A DNA stretch of 64,000 nucleotides, taken from Burkholderia sp. Ac-20365. GTDB lineage: Bacteria > Pseudomonadota > Gammaproteobacteria > Burkholderiales > Burkholderiaceae. The notes beneath the pieces were generated by a model. It did not search any database, was not told the DNA's origin, and saw nothing but the letters and a program-made list of their open reading frames with translations. The translations under genes and the position numbers were made by a program. Each line of letters begins with the position of its first letter. Positions within the stretch are counted from its first letter, which is position 1. The stretch spans positions 62,001-126,000 of the forward strand of contig NZ_JAAGPI010000006.1 in NCBI RefSeq assembly GCF_017104715.1, written 5' to 3'. Below, in pieces: positions 33,556-41,354 of this stretch.

Positions 33556-35805
33556 GTGAACGAACGCATACGATTCCCGATGTCCTGCAGGGCGCGCACC
33601 GCGAGGCGTGGAGTGCAAGGCGGCGCTACGCGCTGGCGTGGCGGGGCGCAGCGCATGCTGGGTATCGTCGTGCTTGCCGGCTGGGCAACGTTCAGTCTGG
33701 ACGGCGGCGCATTCGCGGCAACAGCGGCCGCACCTGCCGCATCTGCCAGCGGCGTGGCGCCAGGTCTCGCGCCTGAATCGGCGGGCTTTCGACAGGCGGC
33801 CGAGCGCGAACGCGATGCCGAAACACTGCAATCGTTGACCTCCGAAGGACGTTTGCTGCTTTCGCGCGATCGCGTCACGCTGCCTGCCTACGATTACTGC
33901 AGCATGGCCGTATCGGCAGCCGAGCGCGGCGACTTCCGTGACAGCGTCGAGGCAGCAGCCCGTGCGCTGGTGATGGCGCAACGGACCGACAACGCCGATC
34001 TGGCCGCGCTCTCCAAACGCGATCTCGCGATCGCCTACAGCTACGCCGGCGATCTCGACGACGCCGAACGTTATGCCACCGAGGCATTGGCCTCGACCCC
34101 CAAAGCGCCCGAACAGGTATTCGCGCCCGCCAACAAGGTGCTGGGCGATGTCGCGCTGCGCCGCGGCCACCCGCAAGACGCACTGGACGCATACAAGCGT
34201 GCGCTCGACACAGCGTCGCCGCGCTACCGTCCGCTGGTGCTGCTGTCCGTGACGAACGCGCAGATTGCCGCGGGCGACACGGCTGGTGCGCGCAAGACCT
34301 TTGACGCCGCGAGTCCCGCGCCGAGCGCGGACCTCGCGCCGCAATACCGGCGTATCGAAGGCAATCTGCTGCTCGCCGAAGGCAAGCCCCGCGAGGCGCT
34401 GCTGGCGTTCACCACGCTGCTGTCGGAGAGCGGCGGAAGCGACGCGAATTACGACCGTCTGTGGGCGCACGAGGGCATCGGCCGCGCCGATCTCGCGCTC
34501 GGTGAGCGAGCGAGGGCGCGTGAAGCGTACCTGCTGGCCGTGGACGATTCGGAGAAAATCCGCGCACGCTTTCGCAGCGAAGAGTTCAAGACGGGTCTCT
34601 TCGGCGACACGCAGTCCGTGTTCGAAATGGCCATCGCGCTGACGGTCGAAGTGGGCGACTATGCATCGGCATGGAATCTGTCCGAGCGCAGCCGCGCGCG
34701 TGCGCTGCTCGATGTGGTGCGCAATCGCGTCGATGCCGGCGTGGACGACCGCCAGCTGAACGGCAACGTGCCGGGCCTCGACGTGGTGCGCAACGGCTTG
34801 AAGCCGAACGAGACGCTCGTCGAATATCACAGCCTCGAGAAGGCGATTATCGTGTGGGTGATCCGCAACGAAGGGCTAAAAGGCTACACGCTGCCGATCG
34901 CACGCGCCGACATGGATACGGCCGTCACGGATTTCCGCAATGCCATCGTGCGCCGCCGGCCGACTGCGATCACGTATGGCGACAAGCTCTACGCGCTGCT
35001 GATCGCGCCACTCGGATTGCGTGCGGATGATCGGCTGATTATCGTTCCGCACGGCGCGCTGCACTATCTGCCGTACCAGGCGTTGCACGGCCCGGACGGC
35101 TTCCTGATCCAGCGCCACCCGATCGCACTCGAACCATCGGCGAGCGTCGCGGTGCAGCTTGCCACGCGCGAGCGGCAGGTGGCGAGCAATCTGGTCGCGT
35201 TCGGCAATCCGACCATCGCGCCCGCCTATGCACTGCCTGGCGCCGAGGCGGAGGTGCGCGGCATTGCGCCGTTGTTTGCGCGCAATGAAGTGTTTCTGCA
35301 ATCCAGTGCGACGCGCGTGAGCTTTCGCGAGAATGCGCCCACAGGGCGAGTACTGCATGTCGCCACCCATGCGGAGGCCGACACGATCGACCCGTTGCAT
35401 TCGCGCATTCTGCTCGCGCCCGCGACGCAGCCGGCCGACGGCCCGGACTCGCTACTCGCGAAAGACATCTATAACCTGAAGCTGAACGACGTGTCGCTCG
35501 TCACGCTGTCGGCCTGCGAAACAGGGCTTGGGCGAATCGCGCGCGGCGACGAGATTCTCGGCTTCACGCGCGCTTTCTTTTATGCCGGTGCGACGAGCCT
35601 GATCGTGTCGATGTGGCCCGTGGCCGACGAATCCAGCGCGCTGACGATGCGCACCTTCTACTCGCAACTCGCCGACGGCCATGAAGCCATCGACGCGATG
35701 CGGACCGCGCAACTCGCGGTGATGCAGAACCCACGCTTTGCACATCCGTTCTTCTGGGCACCATTCGACCTGATGGGAGGCTGGCGCCTGAGCCTTGCGC
35801 GCTAA
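33556..35805 (+). CDS. TPR-CHAT protein, caspase-like protease with export signal
   Basis: Protein of 749 residues. After an Arg-rich start, a hydrophobic segment ending GGAFA (residues about 34-54) looks like a long signal peptide. Tetratricopeptide-like helical repeats span about 110-390. The C-terminal CHAT domain (about 455-745) has IIVPHGALHYLPYQAL, HVATHAEAD with catalytic His605 and LSACETG with catalytic Cys654. The residue after His605 is Ala, where Gly is usual. CHAT domains are clan CD cysteine proteases. It starts with GTG at 33556 (AGGAAG upstream); the internal ATG at 33655, just before the hydrophobic segment, is an alternative. The transporter gene follows after 8 bases, so protease, transporter and exoprotein are very likely one operon, and the exoprotein is the obvious candidate substrate (inference). 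Confidence 0.88.
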   Translation: MNERIRFPMSCRARTARRGVQGGATRWRGGAQRMLGIVVLAGWATFSLDGGAFAATAAAPAASASGVAPGLAPESAGFRQAAERERDAETLQSLTSEGRLLLSRDRVTLPAYDYCSMAVSAAERGDFRDSVEAAARALVMAQRTDNADLAALSKRDLAIAYSYAGDLDDAERYATEALASTPKAPEQVFAPANKVLGDVALRRGHPQDALDAYKRALDTASPRYRPLVLLSVTNAQIAAGDTAGARKTFDAASPAPSADLAPQYRRIEGNLLLAEGKPREALLAFTTLLSESGGSDANYDRLWAHEGIGRADLALGERARAREAYLLAVDDSEKIRARFRSEEFKTGLFGDTQSVFEMAIALTVEVGDYASAWNLSERSRARALLDVVRNRVDAGVDDRQLNGNVPGLDVVRNGLKPNETLVEYHSLEKAIIVWVIRNEGLKGYTLPIARADMDTAVTDFRNAIVRRRPTAITYGDKLYALLIAPLGLRADDRLIIVPHGALHYLPYQALHGPDGFLIQRHPIALEPSASVAVQLATRERQVASNLVAFGNPTIAPAYALPGAEAEVRGIAPLFARNEVFLQSSATRVSFRENAPTGRVLHVATHAEADTIDPLHSRILLAPATQPADGPDSLLAKDIYNLKLNDVSLVTLSACETGLGRIARGDEILGFTRAFFYAGATSLIVSMWPVADESSALTMRTFYSQLADGHEAIDAMRTAQLAVMQNPRFAHPFFWAPFDLMGGWRLSLAR

Positions 35806-35813
35806 GAAGAACA

Positions 35814-37490
35814 ATGAACAGACTTCGACTGATTGCGGCTGCCTTGGCCTGCAGCGGAACGATCGCGTGGGGCCAGACGCTGCCGAATGCCGGCAGCATC
35901 CTGCAGCAAACCGCACCGCGCGACACGCGCCCGGCGCCGCCGGGCGGCGGCCAGGCGCTGCCCGCTGTGCCGCAGGCGGCTGCGCCGCCCGTCACGGCGC
36001 CCGGTCCGACGTTCGAGCTCAAAGGCATCACGTTCAAGGGGAACGACTCCATTCCTTCGGAAGATCTGCTTGCACCCGTACGCGACCAGATCGGCAGGCA
36101 GATCGGATTTGCGGATCTCGAAACGATTGCCGCCAGGGTGACGCAGGTCTACCGCGCGCGTGGCTATCTGCTCGCCCAGGTGGTGATCCCGCCGCAGGAC
36201 GTGAGCGCGGGCACGGTTCAATTCACTGTGCTGGAGGGACGCGTCGGCCATGTGCGGCTCGATATCGCGGCAGGCACGCCGATTCGTGAAGACCTGGTGC
36301 GTGCGCGCGTTGCGCAGATTCCCGTGGGCAAGCCGCTGCAGCAGCACGATCTGGAGCGCACGATGCTGCTGCTGTCGGACCTGCCCGGCATCCTCGTGAC
36401 GTCGGCCATCGAAACGGGCAACGAGCCCGGCACGGTCGATCTGACGATCAGCATCGCGCCCGCCAAACGCTGGACGTTTGCGGTCGACCTCGACAACTAC
36501 GGCGCATCGTCGAGCGGCACCTGGCGTCTGGGCGCGCTGGCACGGCTCAATTCGCCGTTCATGATCGGCGACAACCTCGACGTGCGGGTTCTCGCCAGCG
36601 AGCGGCTCGATACCGTGTATGGCCGCATCGGCTACGAGGCGCCTGTCAACGCGTACGGCACGCGCGTGGGTGTCGCGTTGTCTCGGCTCAACTATGCGCT
36701 CGGCAAAGAGTTTGCATCGCTCGATGCGCAGGGCGAAGCGACCGTCGCGGACCTGACGGTGACCCAGCCGCTGCTGCGTACCCGCAACCAGAACCTGCTG
36801 GCCCGCGCGAACATCGAGTATCGCGACCTGATCGACAACATCGGCGCGGTGGACTCGCACAATCCGCGCTCGCTGGTCGAGGGCAGCATCGGTCTGAGCT
36901 ACGAGGGCCGCGACACGTTGGTGGGCGGCGGCTTCAACAGTGCGGACGTGGAGCTGCTGATCGGCAGCCTGCATTTCAGGAATGCGGCTAACGAGGAACT
37001 GGACGCGTCCGCGTTCGGGCGCAACACCCAGGGCACCGAAATGCGCGCGACGTTTTTCGCGAACCGTCTCAATGCGGTGACGGAGCGCTTCAGCATGTTC
37101 GCCGGCATATCGGGGCAGTGGGCCGCGACGACACTCGACAACTCGTCGCGCTTCCTGCTGGGCGGCCCCCATGCGGTGCGCGCCTATTCGCCGTCCGAAG
37201 GGCTGGTCGACGAGGGCTTCGTCGCGACGGTCGAAGGACGCTACGCGATCAATTCGAAGGCGACGGTGTTCGGTTTCTTCGATTTCGGCACGGGCTGGTA
37301 CAACGCGAATTCGCGGCCGAACCAGGGGCCGAACGTGATCACGCGCAGCGGCGTCGGTTTCGGCGGGTACTGGATCGCGCCGGGCGGCATTGCGCTGCAG
37401 GGCACGGTTGCGTGGCGCACGACGGGCTCCGACACGTCCGGCGATGACAAGGTGCCGCGCTTTTACGTGCAACTGACGAAGACTTTCTGA
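35814..37490 (+). CDS. Two-partner secretion transporter, FhaC/ShlB (TpsB) family
   Basis: Outer-membrane translocator of 558 residues. It has a signal peptide (ending TIAWG-Q, about residue 21), a Pro/Ala-rich N-terminal linker, two POTRA domains (about 67-142, with FELKGITFKGNDSIP and YRARGYLLAQVVIP, and 143-218) and a 16-strand barrel. Loop L6 carries GGPHAVRAYSPSEG, a variant of the VRGY motif of Omp85/TpsB proteins. It secretes a partner exoprotein with an N-terminal TPS domain, which is encoded next. It lies 8 bases after the CHAT gene and 126 bases before the exoprotein gene. Confidence 0.93.
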   Translation: MNRLRLIAAALACSGTIAWGQTLPNAGSILQQTAPRDTRPAPPGGGQALPAVPQAAAPPVTAPGPTFELKGITFKGNDSIPSEDLLAPVRDQIGRQIGFADLETIAARVTQVYRARGYLLAQVVIPPQDVSAGTVQFTVLEGRVGHVRLDIAAGTPIREDLVRARVAQIPVGKPLQQHDLERTMLLLSDLPGILVTSAIETGNEPGTVDLTISIAPAKRWTFAVDLDNYGASSSGTWRLGALARLNSPFMIGDNLDVRVLASERLDTVYGRIGYEAPVNAYGTRVGVALSRLNYALGKEFASLDAQGEATVADLTVTQPLLRTRNQNLLARANIEYRDLIDNIGAVDSHNPRSLVEGSIGLSYEGRDTLVGGGFNSADVELLIGSLHFRNAANEELDASAFGRNTQGTEMRATFFANRLNAVTERFSMFAGISGQWAATTLDNSSRFLLGGPHAVRAYSPSEGLVDEGFVATVEGRYAINSKATVFGFFDFGTGWYNANSRPNQGPNVITRSGVGFGGYWIAPGGIALQGTVAWRTTGSDTSGDDKVPRFYVQLTKTF

Positions 37491-37586
37491 TGCCTCGGGG
37501 AGAGAAGTGATGTTCGTCTCGCGCGCCACGGATTCTTTCGGGAGCCGCCGGCGTCGTGCGAATGGAATCGGTCAGAACGGTTTCAA

Positions 37587-37603
37587 GCCGGGCTGTGCCC
37601 GGC
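37587..37603 (+). promoter_or_regulatory. Perfect hairpin just before the exoprotein ribosome site
   Basis: GCCGGGC-TGT-GCCCGGC forms a 7-base GC stem with a 3-base loop, ending 13 bases before the ATG of the exoprotein gene and next to its GAGG ribosome site. It may affect translation or mRNA processing between transporter and exoprotein. No T run follows. Confidence 0.4.
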
Positions 37604-37616
37604 ACTGAGGTGTGCG

Positions 37617-40600
37617 ATGAAGAAGCCAATCAAGCTGCGGCCGCGGCGTGCCGGCACCGTCGCCAGTGCGGTGGCGGCGCTGTTCGCGGCGTCGTGCGTG
37701 CCGGGCGCGCTGGCGAATCCGACGGGCGCCCAGGTGGTGTCGGGAGCAGTGAGCGTCAACACGCCCAGCGCGGGGCAGATGAACATCACGCAGAACACGC
37801 CGAAAGCGATCGTCAACTGGAACACGTTTTCGATCGGCGCGAACGAAGGCGTGACGATCGTCCAGCCTTCGTCATCGGCGGCGCTGCTCAACCGCGTGAT
37901 GGGCAACAACCCGAGCACGATCGCGGGGCAACTGCGTGCCAACGGCAAGGTGTTCATCGTCAATCCCGCCGGCGTGATCTTTGCACCGGGTTCGTCGGTG
38001 AATGTCGGGTCGCTGGTCGCGTCGACCCTCAATATTTCGAACGCAGATTTTCTGGCCGGCAACTTTCGCTTCGTCGGCAACTCGGTTGCGCCCGTCAGCA
38101 ACGCCGGCACATTGGTCGCGGGGACAGGCGGCACCATTGTGCTGCTTGGCGGCAGTGTCAGCAATTCGGGCACGGTGAGTGCGCGCCTGGGGACGGTCGC
38201 GCTTGGCGCGGGCAACGACATCACGGTGGACTTTGCCGGCGACGGATTGACCACGCTGAAGATCAACGAAGGCGCTGCGCATGCGTTGATCGGCAACACC
38301 GGCACGCTGGCCGCCGATGGCGGACTGGTGGTGATGAGCGCGCAGACGGCCGATGCACTGGCGGCGGTCGTCATCAACCAGCAGGGAATCATTCGTGCGC
38401 AAAGCCTTGCTGAGCGCAACGGCCGTATCGTGCTCGACGGCGGCGCGACGGGTGTGGCGATGGTCGGCGGCACGCTCGATGCGACGGGCGGTGCGGGGCG
38501 GTCAGGCGGCCAGGTCGATGTGACAGGCTACGACGTCGCGCTCACGGATGGCGCACGGATCGACGCGAGCGGCGCGGCGGGCGGTGGCGTCGTGCGCTTC
38601 GGCGGCGGCGCGGCAGGCGGCGACACCGATATCCGCAACGCGAACGCGGTGTGGATGTCGCCGACAGCCGGCATTCACGCCGATGCGCTCGCCAACGGCA
38701 GCGGCGGCCATGTGGTCGTGTTCAGCACGGCCGCGAGCCGTCTGTATGGGACGCTGACAGCCAGAGGCGGCGCGCAGGGCGGCGACGGCGGGCTGATCGA
38801 AACGTCGGGTCACTACCTCGATACCAGCGGGCTGAAGGTCGATGCCTCGGCGCCGCACGGACAAGGCGGCAAGTGGCTGCTCGATCCATTCGACGTCTAT
38901 ATCGTGAACGGCGAAACGGCCGATGTCGCGACGGCGGACGTACCGGCAACCCCGCCGTCGTCCATCACCTTCACGGCAACCAGCAACGACACGTTCCTGT
39001 TCGAGTCCGACATTGAAACGCCGCTCAACAACGGCACGTCGGTGACGATCTCGACGGGAACGGGCGGGGCGCAACTGGGCAACATCTACATTGAATCGCT
39101 GATCACGAAGTCGGTTGCCTCGACCAACGTTCCAACGCTCACGTTCAGTGCCGCAGGCTCGATTATTCTCGATGATCAGAGCATCACCGCGACGGCGGGT
39201 TCGCTCAACCTGGTGTTTGCGGCGAACCAGTCGCAGGCGGCGACCGGCGCCAACTCCGTCACGATCAACGGCACGCTCGCCACCAATGGCGGCAGCGTGG
39301 CAATCGGTGCGGGTCTGGATGGCAAGTCCAACGATGGCATACGGGTCAACATCGACGGCGCGATCGATACGAGCGTCACTGCGCCGGGCGGCGTCGATAA
39401 CGGCACGGTGACGCTACGCGGCACGGGAACGCCGGGCAGCGTGACGTCGGCGGTCAACCTCGGAAGCGGGACGACGATCACGACCGGCAGCGGCGCAATC
39501 GATATCCAGGTCAATCAGGGCACGGTACCCGCGAGCGGCTCGGGCTTCCCCGGCCTCGAACTCGACGGCGTGACGCTGACCACCGGCTCTGGCGCGATCA
39601 GGCTCTACGGCGCGGCCGCTGGGCCGACGAACTTCTGCGACACCTTCGCGAACCAGGGTATCGACATACTCGATTCGACGATCAGCACGCAAAGCGGTTC
39701 GATCGATATCCGTGGCGTCTATACGGGGTCCGGCACGGCCGCACAGAATGCCAACGGAATCGGCGTGAGCATCGCGGATTCGAAAATTCAGGCAACGGGA
39801 CCGGGTACGTCGGTCTCGATCGCCGGATCGACCGACCAGGCGTTGCCCGGCGTGCGGATCACCGGGGACTGCGCGGGCTGCACGCTCATCTCGGCCGGAA
39901 CGGGCGGCAACGTCACACTGCGCGCGATGAACGACAACACCGCCACGAGCCTGTTGATCCAGGGAGTCGGTACGACGGGCCTGATTGCTTCCAATGGCGG
40001 TACGTTGACGATTCTTCCCGGCGGCGTGAACTCGCAGACATTCGCTTTCACCAGCGGCGATGCGTTGCCGATTGGACTCTTCGTGACCGTGCCGGGTCTC
40101 AGTATCGACGAGGCAACGTTCTACGGGCAGTTCAGTGGCTTCCAGAACATCGTGCTAGGCAGCACGACCCAGACCGGCAAGATTACGGTTGGCGGCGCGG
40201 GATGTGACGGGAGTCCCTGCACGCAGACACCCGTCTTCAGCACGAACCTGACGCTGGCCAATCCGGGCACCGGCAGCCAGGGCATTGCGATGAACGCAGG
40301 CATGTCGATGCCGGGCCATACCTTGACCTTGTCGTCGGCCGGACCTGTCACCGATCCTGGCGGGATTCAGGCAGCGAGCCTGCTGCTCGCCGGCCCCGGC
40401 AATTTCACACTGACCGATCCGCAGAACAATGTCGGTGTGCTCGCGATGGTCAATGCGGGCAACGTGAACTTCACGAATTCGCAAGGTTTCGCGATCGGAC
40501 CCGTGACCGGCCAGATCTATGATTCGGGCACCGGCCAGCTGACCACGTTGAACGGCACGAATTCGACACTCACGGGGAATCTGGTGGCACAGGCCACGAC

Positions 40601-41354
40601 CGGCAACGTTGCGCTCAACAGCAGCCTGACTGCGGGTGGCACGGTCGATCTTGTCGCGGAGAACGGGCTCTTCAATGCAGGCACTGCGGGCGCGCTGAGC
40701 GCGACCAATGGCTGGCGGATCTGGGCTAGCACGTGGACGGGTGAAACGCGCGGCAACGTGCAGCCCAACACGGCGCAGCCCAACTTCTACGGATGCACAT
40801 TCGGTGCGGGTTGCAGTTGGGGCGGCACAGTCTCCACGACGGGCGATCACTATGTGTACATCGCGCGGCCGACCGTGACGGTGAGCGCGAACGGCGCGAC
40901 GCGCGTCGCCGGCGCACCGAACCCGGCTTTCACGTTTACCGTCAGCGGACTGATCAATGGCGACACGGCGAGCGGCACGCTGACGGGATCGCTGACGACC
41001 CCGGCCAACGGCAGTTCGCAGCCGGGCCAATATCCGATCAATCCGAACTTCGCGTCGAGCGTCGGTTATATCGTCGATGAAGTGCCGGGCACACTGACTG
41101 TCGTTCCTGTGATCAATCCCGTCGCCAATGCGGGCTTGCAATCGTTCTTCAGCAACGAGCAGCAGACGTTCGTCTACGAGAACAACCTGCAAGGCACCAA
41201 CATCTGCATCGGCTCGAACCAGCCGATTTTCAGCACGGCGCCGCCGGGCGACAATCAGGATCTGCTTGCAGTCGAATGGAAACGTGTGCGCTCGCAACCA
41301 AATCTGAATAGTTGCATGTTGCTGAACAGTCAGCACGGGTGTGGCGATTTCTAG
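37617..41354 (+). CDS. Filamentous-haemagglutinin-type exoprotein (TpsA)
   Basis: Secreted beta-helical protein of 1245 residues. After a signal peptide (residues 1-34, ending ALA), the TPS domain (about 35-280) includes QNTPKAIVNWNTFSIG, RVMGNNPSTIAGQL and ANGKVFIVNPAGVIFAPG. The GKWLLDPFDVYI motif seen in many large TpsA proteins follows at about 420. The central part is Gly/Thr/Asn-rich without clear repeats. An MBG-like Ig-type domain (about 1085-1165, with GAPNPAFTFTVSGL) and a 75-residue tail with three Cys end the protein. It is exported by the FhaC-like transporter. An adhesin or contact-dependent role is likely, but no C-terminal toxin domain is recognised. The end overlaps the convergent GT41 gene by 4 bases. 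Confidence 0.92.
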   Translation: MKKPIKLRPRRAGTVASAVAALFAASCVPGALANPTGAQVVSGAVSVNTPSAGQMNITQNTPKAIVNWNTFSIGANEGVTIVQPSSSAALLNRVMGNNPSTIAGQLRANGKVFIVNPAGVIFAPGSSVNVGSLVASTLNISNADFLAGNFRFVGNSVAPVSNAGTLVAGTGGTIVLLGGSVSNSGTVSARLGTVALGAGNDITVDFAGDGLTTLKINEGAAHALIGNTGTLAADGGLVVMSAQTADALAAVVINQQGIIRAQSLAERNGRIVLDGGATGVAMVGGTLDATGGAGRSGGQVDVTGYDVALTDGARIDASGAAGGGVVRFGGGAAGGDTDIRNANAVWMSPTAGIHADALANGSGGHVVVFSTAASRLYGTLTARGGAQGGDGGLIETSGHYLDTSGLKVDASAPHGQGGKWLLDPFDVYIVNGETADVATADVPATPPSSITFTATSNDTFLFESDIETPLNNGTSVTISTGTGGAQLGNIYIESLITKSVASTNVPTLTFSAAGSIILDDQSITATAGSLNLVFAANQSQAATGANSVTINGTLATNGGSVAIGAGLDGKSNDGIRVNIDGAIDTSVTAPGGVDNGTVTLRGTGTPGSVTSAVNLGSGTTITTGSGAIDIQVNQGTVPASGSGFPGLELDGVTLTTGSGAIRLYGAAAGPTNFCDTFANQGIDILDSTISTQSGSIDIRGVYTGSGTAAQNANGIGVSIADSKIQATGPGTSVSIAGSTDQALPGVRITGDCAGCTLISAGTGGNVTLRAMNDNTATSLLIQGVGTTGLIASNGGTLTILPGGVNSQTFAFTSGDALPIGLFVTVPGLSIDEATFYGQFSGFQNIVLGSTTQTGKITVGGAGCDGSPCTQTPVFSTNLTLANPGTGSQGIAMNAGMSMPGHTLTLSSAGPVTDPGGIQAASLLLAGPGNFTLTDPQNNVGVLAMVNAGNVNFTNSQGFAIGPVTGQIYDSGTGQLTTLNGTNSTLTGNLVAQATTGNVALNSSLTAGGTVDLVAENGLFNAGTAGALSATNGWRIWASTWTGETRGNVQPNTAQPNFYGCTFGAGCSWGGTVSTTGDHYVYIARPTVTVSANGATRVAGAPNPAFTFTVSGLINGDTASGTLTGSLTTPANGSSQPGQYPINPNFASSVGYIVDEVPGTLTVVPVINPVANAGLQSFFSNEQQTFVYENNLQGTNICIGSNQPIFSTAPPGDNQDLLAVEWKRVRSQPNLNSCMLLNSQHGCGDF

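Noticed and set aside
35802..37529. 575-codon minus-strand frame opposite the FhaC-like gene
   Set aside because: Shadow of the transporter gene; Arg/Ala/Val-rich product with no recognisable domain.
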